From contig NZ_JAUEMJ010000002.1 of assembly GCF_030403505.1 (NCBI RefSeq), positions 586,776 through 650,775 of the forward strand: a stretch of 64,000 bases of DNA, in the 5' to 3' direction. A program made the translations under genes and the position numbers. This stretch comes from Glycomyces tritici. Lineage in GTDB: Bacteria; Actinomycetota; Actinomycetes; Mycobacteriales; Micromonosporaceae. Below the pieces are notes generated by a model. The model did no database searches. It was given only the letters and a program-made list of their open reading frames with translations, and was not told the DNA's origin. Shown here in pieces: positions 17,203 to 25,461 of the stretch (position 1 is its first letter; the number at the start of each line of letters is the position of its first letter).

Positions 17203-17841
17203 CTAGTCGGCCTCAGCCGACCCGTATCGGGCGAGGAAGAGGTCCACGGCGTCGTCGACCGGGGCCTCGGGCGCGTCGGCCGTGTCGCTGCCGGTGAGGA
17301 GGCGCCGGTTGAGGGGCGATCCGATCACGAGCCAGGTCAGCTGGTCGGCCGCGGCAAGCGGGTCGCGCAGGCGCAGGAGGCCGCGGTCCTCAAGCGCCGC
17401 AAGCGCTTCGGCGAGTGCGCTGATGTTGCGCTCCCAGCTGTGCTCGAGGTAGTCCGCGGCGACTTCGGGGAGCCGCCGGGCCTCGCTGGTGACCAGGCGC
17501 CGCATGTTGAGGACGGCGGGGCTGAGGATGCCCGCGCGCATGAGGTTCGCCAGTTCGACGAGTCCTTCGCGCACGTCGCCGCATCGGGCGAGCCGCTCCA
17601 GGTGGGGGCGCATGGCGTCGCGTCCGGCGCCGGCCCAGGCGTGCACCACGGCGGCGAAGAGCGCGTCCTTGTTCTGGTGCTCGCGGTAGAGCGAGGCCTT
17701 CGAGATCTGGGCGCGGGCGGCGACTTCGTCCATGGTCGTGCCGCCGTAGCCGCGTTCGAGGAACACTTCGCGGGCGGTGGCGACGAGGTCGGCGCCGGTT
17801 CGGCCTGGGGGGCGGCCGCGGCGGCGGGTGGGTGCTGGCAT
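17203..17841 (-). CDS. TetR-family regulator
   Basis: A 212-aa TetR regulator. A basic leader (PAPTRRRGRPPGRTG) precedes the helix-turn-helix TTMDEVAARAQISKASLYREHQNK, with a TetR_C-like ligand-binding domain behind. It is divergent from the DUF1761-like membrane gene at 17922. The 80-bp gap holds AGTACT palindromes overlapping the promoter of that gene, so it probably represses both sides. Confidence 0.87.
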   Translation of the reverse strand: MPAPTRRRGRPPGRTGADLVATAREVFLERGYGGTTMDEVAARAQISKASLYREHQNKDALFAAVVHAWAGAGRDAMRPHLERLARCGDVREGLVELANLMRAGILSPAVLNMRRLVTSEARRLPEVAADYLEHSWERNISALAEALAALEDRGLLRLRDPLAAADQLTWLVIGSPLNRRLLTGSDTADAPEAPVDDAVDLFLARYGSAEAD

Positions 17842-17852
17842 GCCTGGATTTT

Positions 17853-17907
17853 AGTACTTGACCGGACTGAAAACCAGGGCTAGCATTGTTCAGTACCACC
17901 GAGTACT
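17853..17907 (+). promoter_or_regulatory. Promoter with AGTACT operator elements between tetR and DUF1761-like gene
   Basis: TTGACC (17858-17863), a 17-base spacer and TAGCAT (17881-17886) form a good plus-strand promoter. AGTACT overlaps the -35 (17853-17858) and recurs at 17902-17907 just past the start point, with CAGTAC at 17891. These are plausible sites for the divergent TetR. Confidence 0.6.
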
Positions 17908-17921
17908 TAAAGGGGAATGCC

Positions 17922-18299
17922 ATGGCTCTCGCCGTCGTCATCGCCACCGTCGCCTCATTCGTGTTCAGCGCGGTGCTGTACGGCGCGCCGCCGGTCGCCG
18001 CGTACGTCGGGCGGCACAGCCGTCCGCGGCCGGGCGTGCCGGTCGCCGTCCAGATGGGCGCCGTCCTCCTGCGCAGCCTCGTCGCCGCGTGCCTCATCGC
18101 GGGCCTCATGCTCGCGGCCGGATGGGGCGGCTTCGGCGCCGGCGCCCTGCTCGGGCTGGCACTGGGCGCACTGCCCGCGGCCATCCTCGCGGGCGCCGTC
18201 GTCCACGAGGGCGTCCCGGTCCGGCTCGCCGCGATCCACGCCCTCGACTGGGTCGTGAAACTGACGCTGATCGGCGCGATCGTCGGTCTCGCCGCATGA
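17922..18299 (+). CDS. DUF1761-like small membrane protein
   Basis: A 125-aa very hydrophobic protein with four predicted membrane helices (about 2-22, 45-65, 72-95, 100-122), in the style of DUF1761. AAAGGGG lies six bases before the ATG. The function is unknown. It lies 14 bp before the DUF1905 gene and both probably share the TetR-controlled promoter. The family call rests on length, topology and its small polar motifs, so it is tentative. Confidence 0.65.
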   Translation: MALAVVIATVASFVFSAVLYGAPPVAAYVGRHSRPRPGVPVAVQMGAVLLRSLVAACLIAGLMLAAGWGGFGAGALLGLALGALPAAILAGAVVHEGVPVRLAAIHALDWVVKLTLIGAIVGLAA

Positions 18300-18313
18300 A
18301 AAGGAGCAGCACC

Positions 18314-18610
18314 ATGGATGAAGCACCGCTCGACGGCACCGCCCTCGACATCGAATTCAGCGCCATACTCGGCAAAGTCCGGCCCGGCGACACCTGGACC
18401 TGCGTCCGACTCCCCGGATCGGCCGCGGTCTTCGGCACGAGAGGCCTCGTCAAAGTGGCCGGCACCGTCGACGGCGTGCCGTTCCGGGGCGCGTTCATGG
18501 CCCTGGGCGACGGCACCCACAAACTCCCCGTCGCCGCCGCGATCCGCAAGCGGATCGGCAAGGGCGACGGCGACACCGTCCAGGTGCACCTCACCCGGCG
18601 GCGCAACTGA
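18314..18610 (+). CDS. DUF1905 domain protein
   Basis: A 98-aa small soluble beta-barrel-like protein. It contains WTCVRLPGSAAVFGTRGLVKVAGTVDG, then FMALGDGTHKLPVAAAIRKRI and KGDGDTVQVHLT, the hallmarks of DUF1905. The function is unknown. AAGGAG precedes the ATG by eight bases. It is the second gene of the TetR-controlled pair and ends at a strong bidirectional terminator. Confidence 0.82.
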   Translation: MDEAPLDGTALDIEFSAILGKVRPGDTWTCVRLPGSAAVFGTRGLVKVAGTVDGVPFRGAFMALGDGTHKLPVAAAIRKRIGKGDGDTVQVHLTRRRN

Positions 18611-18612
18611 AC

Positions 18613-18652
18613 GGGGCCCTGCACCCGGACGACTGTCCGGATGCAGGGCCCC
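18613..18652. terminator. Bidirectional terminator hairpin
   Basis: GGGGCCCTGCA pairs perfectly with TGCAGGGCCCC, then after one mismatch CCGGAC pairs with GTCCGG around a 4-base loop. It lies between the converging DUF1905 and CNNM-family genes. Confidence 0.8.
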
Positions 18653-18666
18653 GAAGGCGTTGCGGG

Positions 18667-19707
18667 TCAGGCGCTGGCGGCGTCCTGGACCTCGCCGATG
18701 AGCTCCTCGACGATGTCCTCCAGGAACAGCACGCCCGTGGCCGCGCCGTCCGCGCCGGTCACGCGGGCGACGTGGGCGCCCTCGGCGCGGATCTGCGCCA
18801 GGCCGTCCTCGAGTTCGGCGGCGCCGGCCACCACGGGCAGCTCGCGCAGCCGCTCAGCGGGGATCGGCGCGTCGAGCTCGTCCGGGCCGGTCAGGTCGAG
18901 CACGTCCTTGAGGTGCAGGTACCGGCGCGGCGTCCCTTCGGGATCCTCGATGACATAGCGGGAGAACCCGTTCGCGGAGACCACCCGCTGCACGTCGCGC
19001 GGGGTCGGCCGGGCCGGCAGCAGCACGATCTCGGCCAAGGGGACCTCGACGTCGGCCACGGTCTTCTCGGTGAACTCGAACGCGGCGGTCAGCGTTCCCG
19101 AGTCGTCCACCAGGGTGCCCTCGCGCTGCGATTCCTCCACAATGGTGGCGACCTCGTCGATCGTGTAGGCGCTCTGGGCCTCGTCCTTCGGCTCGACCCG
19201 GAACAACCGCAGCGCGCCGTTCGCGATCGCGTTGAGCGACCAGATGATCGGGCGCACGACCCGGGAGACGAACACCAGCGGCGGGGCCAGGATCAGCGCC
19301 GCCCGGTCGGGGACCGAGAACGCGAGGTTCTTCGGGATCATCTCGCCGAAGACCACGTGCAGGAACGTCACCAGCAGCAGCGCCACCGCGAACGCGATTC
19401 CGGTGACGGCGGCCGGGGTCAGCCCGGTCCAGCCCAGCGGGTACTCGAGCAGGTGGTGGATGGCCGGTTCGGAGACGTTGAGGATCACCAGGGAGCAGAC
19501 GGTGATGCCCAGCTGGCTCGTGGCCAGCATGAGCGTCGCGTGCTCCATGGCCCACAGGGTCGTCTTCGCGGCCCTGCTCCCTTCCGCGGCGCGCGGCTCG
19601 ATCTGCGAGCGGCGCGCGGAGATGACGGCGAACTCCGCGCCGACGAAGAACGCGTTGGCCGCCAAGAGGACGACCAGCCAGATCAGTCCGGGAACGTACT
19701 CGCTCAT
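18667..19707 (-). CDS. CNNM/CorC-family membrane protein with CBS domains (second of pair)
   Basis: A 346-aa protein. Its N-terminal CNNM (DUF21) membrane domain (about 1-180) has the motifs FFVGAEFAVISARR, TSQLGITVCSLVI and VFGEMIPKNLAF. A CBS pair follows (about 200-340) and ends LEDIVEELIGEVQD. The family includes Mg2+/Co2+ export and ion-homeostasis proteins. It lacks the C-terminal CorC_HlyC domain of the upstream paralogue. Its ATG overlaps that gene's stop by four bases, so the two are coupled and may form a heteromer. The order and overlap are typical of actinobacteria. Confidence 0.88.
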   Translation of the reverse strand: MSEYVPGLIWLVVLLAANAFFVGAEFAVISARRSQIEPRAAEGSRAAKTTLWAMEHATLMLATSQLGITVCSLVILNVSEPAIHHLLEYPLGWTGLTPAAVTGIAFAVALLLVTFLHVVFGEMIPKNLAFSVPDRAALILAPPLVFVSRVVRPIIWSLNAIANGALRLFRVEPKDEAQSAYTIDEVATIVEESQREGTLVDDSGTLTAAFEFTEKTVADVEVPLAEIVLLPARPTPRDVQRVVSANGFSRYVIEDPEGTPRRYLHLKDVLDLTGPDELDAPIPAERLRELPVVAGAAELEDGLAQIRAEGAHVARVTGADGAATGVLFLEDIVEELIGEVQDAASA

Positions 19708-21071
19708 CGGCCGGCCTCCTGCTCGAACGTCTCCATGATGCGCTCACGCGTCCCGCCGAAGGCCGGGTCGGTGGCCTTGTCGTCGGGAAGGTAGCGAAGG
19801 CGCTCGATCCGCGAACCGGTCAGCCGGTCCACTCTGAGCCGGCCGCGGTCGATGCGGACCTCCTCGCCCGGCGCGGGGATGCGCTCGAGCGCTTCCAGCA
19901 CGTAGCCGGCGACGGTCTCGTAGTCCTCGCCTTCGGGGATGCGCACGCCCGCGCGCTCCCACAGCTCGTCGGGGCGCAGCGAGCCCGCGATCAGGATCGA
20001 GTCGGCCTGCTTGAGGACCTGGCGCTGGATCTTGTCGTGCTCGTCCTGCACCTCGCCCAGCAGCTCCTCCACGAGGTCCTCGAGGGTGACGATGCCGGCG
20101 GTGCCGCCGTGCTCGTCGATGACGACCGCGATCTGGAAGCCCCGGCCGCGCAGTGTGCCGAGCAGCGACCCGACACCGGCGGCCTCGGGGACCTTCAGCG
20201 GCTCGGACATCAACTCGCTCACCGGAACCGATCCGCGGCGGTCGAACTCGACGCCGATGGCGGACTTCACGTGGACCACGCCGACGACGTCGTCCACGTC
20301 CTCGCCGAGGACCGGGAAGCGCGAGTGGCCCGTCCGGGCCGCCTCGGCGATCACGTCGGCGGCGGTCGCCGTCCGCTCCAAAGTGGTCGTCCGCACGCGC
20401 GGGGTCATGACCTCTTCGGCGGTGTGCGTCGAGAACGTCAGCGTCCGCTGTAGGATCGCCGCGTCGTCGCGGTCCAGAGACCCTTCGGTGGCCGAGCGCC
20501 GGATCAGGAAGCTGAGCTCCTCGGCGCTGCGCGCCCCGGACAGCTCCTCCTTCGGCTCGATGCCCATCGCGCGGATCGTGCGGTTCGCGGTGCCGTTGAA
20601 CAGGACCACGAGCGGCTTGAACACCACCGTGAACCCGATCTGGAACGGGACCACGAGCTTCGCGGTCTGCAGCGGCACCGCCAGCGCGAAGTTCTTGGGG
20701 ACCAGCTCGCCGAGGATCATCGAGAACAGCGTGGCCACGGTGATGGAGACGATCGCGCCGACGGCGGGCACCGCGGTCTCGGAGAGGCCCAGGCCGGTGA
20801 GCGGCTCGTGCAGCAGCGAACTGATCGCCGGTTCGAACGTGTAGCCGGCGAGGAGGGTGGTGAGGGTGATGCCCAGTTGGGCCGAGGAGAGGTGGGTGGA
20901 GGTGACTTTGAGGGCCTTGATCGTGGGCTGCAGGCCCTTCTCGCCCTGCTCGCGGCGGCGCTCCAGTTCCGGCCGGTCGAGGTTGACCAGGGCGAACTCG
21001 GAGGCGACGAACAGGCCGGTGCCGACGGTCAGGATGACACCCGCGAGGATGCCCCAGACTTCCGTGTTCAA
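19704..21071 (-). CDS. CNNM/CorC-family membrane protein with CBS and CorC_HlyC domains (first of pair)
   Basis: A 455-aa protein. The CNNM membrane domain (about 1-195) contains LFVASEFALVNLDR, SSAQLGITLTTLLAG and LGELVPKNFAL. A CBS pair (about 215-345) includes VVIDEHGGTAGIVTLEDLVEEL. The CorC_HlyC domain (about 360-435) includes GSLRPDELWERAGVRIPEGEDYETVAGYVLEAL. It is a membrane protein linked to divalent-cation transport, with a nucleotide-sensing CBS module. It leads the two-gene unit with the shorter paralogue at 18667-19707. Confidence 0.9.
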   Translation of the reverse strand: MNTEVWGILAGVILTVGTGLFVASEFALVNLDRPELERRREQGEKGLQPTIKALKVTSTHLSSAQLGITLTTLLAGYTFEPAISSLLHEPLTGLGLSETAVPAVGAIVSITVATLFSMILGELVPKNFALAVPLQTAKLVVPFQIGFTVVFKPLVVLFNGTANRTIRAMGIEPKEELSGARSAEELSFLIRRSATEGSLDRDDAAILQRTLTFSTHTAEEVMTPRVRTTTLERTATAADVIAEAARTGHSRFPVLGEDVDDVVGVVHVKSAIGVEFDRRGSVPVSELMSEPLKVPEAAGVGSLLGTLRGRGFQIAVVIDEHGGTAGIVTLEDLVEELLGEVQDEHDKIQRQVLKQADSILIAGSLRPDELWERAGVRIPEGEDYETVAGYVLEALERIPAPGEEVRIDRGRLRVDRLTGSRIERLRYLPDDKATDPAFGGTRERIMETFEQEAGR

Positions 21072-21233
21072 CGCTCACCTCGCTGCGGCGTAGCGGAGAT
21101 CGGCGCCTGCCGCTCCGAGGTGAGCCAGGGTTTATGACTGGGTGAATCGTCCATGCCGACGAGGATAGCGGGGCCGGGACCCCGCTGCTCCGCGAAGGTG
21201 TCCGGATCACAGCGGGTCGCCTGCGCGCTATGA

Positions 21234-21262
21234 TTGGTCAATCGTCCAATACGATCGACCAA
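21234..21262. promoter_or_regulatory. Long inverted-repeat operator for TetR/monooxygenase operon
   Basis: TTGGTCAATCGT (21234-21245) and ACGATCGACCAA (21251-21262) form 12-bp arms with one mismatch around a 5-base centre. A -10-like TATGAT (21229-21234) abuts the site, so bound repressor would block the promoter. It lies just before the tetR gene. Confidence 0.75.
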
Positions 21263-21271
21263 GAGGTGTGC

Positions 21272-21853
21272 ATGGCCGTCCAGACCAACGCCGAACGGGG
21301 CCGCGACGTCCGCGCGCGGCTGCTCGCCGCCGCACAGGAGCTCATCGCCGAACTCGGCTGGAACGGCGTCAGCACCCGCGTCCTCGCCGAGCGGGCCGGG
21401 GTCCACTCCGGCCTGGTGCACTACCACTTCGCGTCGCTCCAGGCGCTCCTGCGGCAGGCGGCCGTCGAAGCGATGCGCCCCTTGGTCGACGGCACCGCCG
21501 CCCTCCTCGCGCAGAGCCCGAGCCCCGCCGACGCCGTCGAATCGCTCCTGGCCGAGATCGACCGGTACACCGGCACCGACCCGGCGTCCCTGGTGTTCAT
21601 CGAGGCCTACCTCGCCGCCACCCGCGACCCGGACCTGCGCGACCAGATGAGCGGCCTCGTGACCGGCCTCCGCGCCACCCTGGCCGAGGCCCTGACCCGC
21701 GCGGGCCACCAGGCGCCCGAAGCGGCCGCGATCACCGTCATGGCCGTCGTCGACGGCTTCCTACTCCACAAAGGACTCGACCCGCAGCTGTCCGCCATGC
21801 GGCTCGCACCGATGCTGCGCCGACTCACCGACACGAACGGAGCACCTTCATGA
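21272..21853 (+). CDS. TetR-family regulator of monooxygenase operon
   Basis: A 193-aa TetR regulator with helix-turn-helix VSTRVLAERAGVHSGLVHYHF and a C-terminal ligand domain. The ATG at 21272 follows AGAGGTG; the open frame back to 21230 would place coding sequence over the operator. The stop overlaps the monooxygenase start by four bases (ATGA), giving a two-gene autoregulated unit. Confidence 0.88.
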   Translation: MAVQTNAERGRDVRARLLAAAQELIAELGWNGVSTRVLAERAGVHSGLVHYHFASLQALLRQAAVEAMRPLVDGTAALLAQSPSPADAVESLLAEIDRYTGTDPASLVFIEAYLAATRDPDLRDQMSGLVTGLRATLAEALTRAGHQAPEAAAITVMAVVDGFLLHKGLDPQLSAMRLAPMLRRLTDTNGAPS

Positions 21854-23016
21854 AGGCCCTCATCTGCGGGGCGGGCATCGCCGGCCTCGCCCTCGCCAAC
21901 CGCCTCCACCACCACGGCTGGGACGTCCACATCGTCGACCACTCCCCCGGCCCCCGCGCCCAGGGCTACATGATCGACTTCTCCGGCCCCGGCTACGAGG
22001 CCCTGACCGCCATGGGCCTGCACGAGCGGCTCCGCGAGCACGCCAGCCCCGTCGACGAGTTCCGCTACATCGACGACCGCGGCCGCACCACCGTCGGACT
22101 CGACTACGCGCTCTTCGCCAAAGCCCTCAAAGGCGACCTCGTCAGCATCATGCGGCCCGCCCTCGAACAGCTGCTCCGCGAGAGCCTCAGCGACGACATC
22201 GACCTGTGCTACCGCACCACCATCGAGCGAATCGACGGCAACCGGGCCCACCTCTCCGACGGCACCGCGATCGACGCCGACCTCATCGCGGGCGCCGACG
22301 GCGTCCACTCCCGCGTCCGATCCCTCGCCTTCGGCCCCGACCAGGACTGCCTCCGCCCGCTCGGCATGCACACCGGCGCCTTCGTGTTCACCGACCCCGA
22401 AGCGTTCGAACAGGCCCGCGGCCGGTTCCTGCTCACCGAGACCCTCAACCGCCAGATGGGGTTCTACGGCCTCACCGACGACCGCGTCGCCGTCTTCGCC
22501 GTGCACCGCACCGATGCGCTCGCCCTGCCCGAGGACCCTCGCGCCGCGCTGCGAGACGCCTACGCAGGCATGGGCGACCTCGCCGAACGCGCACTCGCCC
22601 GATGCCCGGCCCCCGACCAGATCTACTACGACCAGGTCGCCCAGACCCACGTGCCGCAATGGAGCGACGGACCGGTGGCCCTGGTCGGCGACGCCGCCTG
22701 CGCGGTCTCCCTCATCGCCGGGCAGGGCGCGTCCCTCGGCATCGCCGGCGCCTACCTCCTCGCCGAACGGCTGCACCACACCGCCACCGTCGCCGAAGGC
22801 ATCGCGGACTACGAACGGCGCTGGCGCCCGATCGCGGCCGAAGTGCAGGCCTCGGCCCGCGACCGCGTCACCGAATGGTTCCTGCCGCGCACCCCCGGCA
22901 GGCTGCTGCTGCGCCGCTGGGGCTTCCGCGCGATGCACCTGCCCGGGCTCGACCGCGTCATGGTCGGCTCGCTCCTCCCCAAGAGCCACAAGCCGATCAC
23001 CGCCCTCGCCGCCTGA
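21850..23016 (+). CDS. FAD-dependent monooxygenase (PHBH-type)
   Basis: A 388-aa flavoprotein hydroxylase. It has the Rossmann GAGIAGLALANRLHHHGW (GxGxxG, residues 7-12), the DG motif ADLIAGADGVHSRVR and the GD motif ALVGDAACAVSLIAGQGASLGI, which binds the FAD ribityl chain. It fits the class A monooxygenases that hydroxylate or epoxidise small aromatics and antibiotics, the TetX/PgaE style. It is co-translated with a TetR repressor, which suggests induction by a xenobiotic substrate. Confidence 0.88.
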   Translation: MKALICGAGIAGLALANRLHHHGWDVHIVDHSPGPRAQGYMIDFSGPGYEALTAMGLHERLREHASPVDEFRYIDDRGRTTVGLDYALFAKALKGDLVSIMRPALEQLLRESLSDDIDLCYRTTIERIDGNRAHLSDGTAIDADLIAGADGVHSRVRSLAFGPDQDCLRPLGMHTGAFVFTDPEAFEQARGRFLLTETLNRQMGFYGLTDDRVAVFAVHRTDALALPEDPRAALRDAYAGMGDLAERALARCPAPDQIYYDQVAQTHVPQWSDGPVALVGDAACAVSLIAGQGASLGIAGAYLLAERLHHTATVAEGIADYERRWRPIAAEVQASARDRVTEWFLPRTPGRLLLRRWGFRAMHLPGLDRVMVGSLLPKSHKPITALAA

Positions 23017-23097
23017 GCGGTTCCTCCGTTCCGGTGATACGCGAACGCCCGCCGATCCCGATATCCTGGGAGTTCTGTGCAGCCCAGGAGGTCAGCC

Positions 23098-23496
23098 ATG
23101 CAGCGCGTCAACTTCCGCATCACCGTCGACCTCGGCCCCGACGCCGACGACCAGCAGCGCAGCGACGCGGCAGCCGCCCTCCGGAAGATCCTGGTCGCCA
23201 AGCAGGTCGGCACCGTCGTCCGCGAGCGCACGGCGTCAGCGGCCGAGGGCGCGAAATCCGCCGACCTGCTCGGCGACGCCGCACTCGTTGCGACAGTGGC
23301 GACGTCGACGTTCGCGATCCTCAGGGAGGCCATCCGGGCCTGGGAGCGGCAGCGGACCGGACGCACCGCCAAAGTCACCCTCGGCGATCACTCGCTCGAA
23401 CTGAACGGCATCACCCAGGAGCAGGCGAAGCAGATCGCCGAGGGATTCTGGAAGCAGGCCTCCGCCCCGGAAGACGCCGGCGATGGGCGCCCGTAG
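23098..23496 (+). CDS. EACC1-like effector-associated small protein
   Basis: A 132-aa protein. The N-terminal strand VNFRITVDLGP and a helical part end in a hydrophobic segment ALVATVATSTFAILREAI (about residues 62-79). A basic helix (RAWERQRTG) then leads into the beta hairpin AKVTLGDHSLELNGITQEQAKQIAEGF. This layout matches my recollection of effector-associated constant component 1 (EACC1), a small protein encoded beside caspase-like or trypsin-like effectors in bacterial conflict systems. CAGGAGGT lies five bases before the ATG, and a TATCCT -10 sits at 23062-23067. The gene overlaps the caspase gene by 14 bp, so expression is coupled. The family call needs a profile search. Confidence 0.65.
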   Translation: MQRVNFRITVDLGPDADDQQRSDAAAALRKILVAKQVGTVVRERTASAAEGAKSADLLGDAALVATVATSTFAILREAIRAWERQRTGRTAKVTLGDHSLELNGITQEQAKQIAEGFWKQASAPEDAGDGRP

Positions 23497-24751
23497 GGCC
23501 CTGCTGATCGGCACGGCCGACTACGAGGACGGGCGGCTCCGGCCGCTCAAGGCCCCGCTCAACGACCTCGACGCCCTGTCAGCGGTCCTGGCCGACCCCG
23601 AGATCGGCGGCTACGAGGTCGCCGAGCTCCGCGAGCAGCCCGTCCACCTCATCGAACGCGCGGTGCAGAAGTTCCTCGTCCACTCAGAGCCCGACGACGA
23701 ACTGCTCCTCTACTTCTCCTGCCACGGCCTCAAAGACGACGAGGAACTCCTCTACTTCGCCGGCACCGACACCGAGCCCGAACCCGAGCTCCTCAAGACC
23801 CATGCGGTCCCCGCGGTCGACGTCAGCGGATACCTGGAGGCCGCGGAAGCCCGCCGCAAGGTGCTGCTGCTCGACTGCTGCTTCAGCGGGGCGTTCCGGG
23901 CCGGCGCCAAGAGCGCGGACCCGCGGCTCGACATCGGCGGGACGTTCACCGAGTCGGGGACCGTGGTGATCAGCGCCAGCGACCGGTTCCAGCAGGCCTT
24001 CGAACTGGTCTCGCCGACCGACCCGAAACCGCTGTCGGTGTTCACGGACGCCGCCGTGCGCGGCCTGCGATCCGGTGACGCCGACCTCGACGGCGACGGC
24101 TTCGTCTCAGCCGACGACCTGTACAAGTACGTCACCAAGGCGCTGCACGAGGCAGGCTCGGCCCAGCGCCCGACCCGCTCGGTCCTCAGCGGCGTCGGCG
24201 ACCTCAAGCTCACCCGGCAGCGCAACCCCCCGAAACAAGTGCCCAAGCCGCCGGCACCACCCGCCGCGCCGCGGCCGAAATTCGACGCCGCCGGCCTCCG
24301 CCGGGCCCTGCTCGAGGCCCCCGCAACGGTCGAGGTGGTCGTCGACCCCGCCGACGACGACCCGGCCCTCGCGAGGATCGCCAAGAAGCTGCCGCGCACA
24401 CGCGGCGAGCACCTCATCGGGTACGTCGATCAAGGCTCCTACATGTCGTGGTTCCAGGGCCTCGTACCCACCGGCCGCCGCTACCTCGGCTTCGTGGTGT
24501 TCACCGAAAGCGCCGTGCACCTCCCCGGAGGCGAGCGACTGACCTACACCGAGCTCGGCGGCCACGAGATCAGCGCCCAGCGGCAGACCCACATCGGCCA
24601 CCCGCGCCAAGGCGGCAGCTACGAGACCGTCCACGTCACGCTCCGGCACCCCTACCGCGCCATAGACTTCGGCGGCGGCGACCTGCGCCAGCTCGAAGGA
24701 CTCGCCGCACTGCTCACCACGCTCGGACGCCTGGCCACCGAAAGCGGCTGA
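23483..24751 (+). CDS. Caspase-family (peptidase C14) protease with C-terminal beta-rich domain
   Basis: A 422-aa protein. The caspase-like fold spans about 1-245: start RRALLIGTADY, catalytic His81 in YFSCHGLK and catalytic Cys in LLDCCFSGAF (Cys133 by alignment with metacaspases). A Ca-loop-like DADLDGDGFVSADDL (about 199-213) follows. A Pro-rich linker (about 248-265) leads to a C-terminal beta-rich domain (about 270-415; GRRYLGFVVFTESAVHL) that resembles PH-like modules, though I cannot name it. Such proteases cleave after Arg/Lys or Asp when triggered and are thought to cause regulated cell death or activation of partners. The EACC1-like gene overlaps its start. Confidence 0.85.
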   Translation: MGARRALLIGTADYEDGRLRPLKAPLNDLDALSAVLADPEIGGYEVAELREQPVHLIERAVQKFLVHSEPDDELLLYFSCHGLKDDEELLYFAGTDTEPEPELLKTHAVPAVDVSGYLEAAEARRKVLLLDCCFSGAFRAGAKSADPRLDIGGTFTESGTVVISASDRFQQAFELVSPTDPKPLSVFTDAAVRGLRSGDADLDGDGFVSADDLYKYVTKALHEAGSAQRPTRSVLSGVGDLKLTRQRNPPKQVPKPPAPPAAPRPKFDAAGLRRALLEAPATVEVVVDPADDDPALARIAKKLPRTRGEHLIGYVDQGSYMSWFQGLVPTGRRYLGFVVFTESAVHLPGGERLTYTELGGHEISAQRQTHIGHPRQGGSYETVHVTLRHPYRAIDFGGGDLRQLEGLAALLTTLGRLATESG

Positions 24752-24774
24752 CCGGCCCGAGAGAGCGCCACACG

Positions 24775-24809
24775 CAAAAACACCAGGAACCTCATCAAGG
24801 TCCCCGGTG
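24775..24809 (-). terminator. Terminator of tRNA-Pro
   Basis: On the minus strand CACC-GG-ACCT pairs with AGGT-CC-GGTG (24781-24809, with two symmetric mismatches) and is followed by five T (24776-24780). It lies just past the 3' end of the tRNA. Confidence 0.7.
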
Positions 24810-24816
24810 CCCGTTG

Positions 24817-24890
24817 TCGGGACGACAGGATTTGAACCTGCGACCCCCCGCTCCCAAAGCGGGTGCGCTACCAAGCTGCGCCACGTCCCG
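24817..24890 (-). tRNA. tRNA-Pro, anticodon TGG
   Basis: A 74-nt cloverleaf. The 7-bp acceptor CGGGACG/CGTCCCG has discriminator A. The D-arm contains GGCGCAGCTTGGTAGCGC, the anticodon stem CCCGC/GCGGG holds loop TTTGGGA, giving anticodon TGG, and the T-arm contains GGTTCAAATCC. CCA is not encoded. It is intact and read leftwards, ending in its own terminator. Confidence 0.95.
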
Positions 24891-25461
24891 ATCATCACCG
24901 CAAAGCGGCCTCAGCCAGGGTACAGCACCACCACCTCAAAACGCCGCCAGGTATTCGCTCCGCCCCACAGCGCCCACCAGATCCAGGTGCGGACCTGACC
25001 TGTGCAAACCCCGCCATCACGACGAGTTCTCCGCAGCCCGGCGCCGGATATCCGGATTCCGCTCCCGCCTCCGATACGACGTCCGATTCGCGACCACCAG
25101 CTAAGCGTTCCGGGTGTGATAGCGAGCCAATGACGCTTCGAACTCGCGATTCGCGTCAAAGGGTCCCGCAGCTCATCTCGCCCGCGCTCCGATGGCCCCG
25201 ATCAATATTGATCCTGGCAGGAATCGTGACCGAGGCAGGCATCGCCAACTCTCACGTCAACAACGCTTCCCAAGCGTGCCGCCATCGCCCGCGCCGAGAC
25301 ATGTCGTACCGGATCGGCGAGCTGCGGAAATAGGACTGCGACCACACGGTGGGAGCACCCGACTCATCGGTCCAGACCCCACAAATGGCGAGGTCGCCTC
25401 GAAGCGGGGCTATTTTTAGAGTCCGAGCTTTCGCGCTCACAGCGCGTATGCTGCGCGGGAC
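24891..25461. other. Intergenic region, 570 bp
   Basis: It runs from the tRNA-Pro 5' side to the HAD gene. Open frames here show no family signature and poor codon periodicity. A -10 (TATGCT, 25447-25452) for the HAD gene ends nine bases before its ATG. The tRNA promoter must lie at 24891-24940 but is not clear. Base composition is lower in GC than the flanks, consistent with the start of the decayed accessory stretch. Confidence 0.4.

Noticed and set aside
24817..24890. tRNA-Pro as an active integration site
   Set aside because: The tRNA is intact with its own terminator, its 3' end points away from the decayed region, and no integrase or duplicated 3' end is visible.
24807..24998. A short plus-strand frame containing GTTGFEPATPRSQSG
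   Set aside because: This peptide is the translation of the complement of tRNA-Pro, a well-known false gene.
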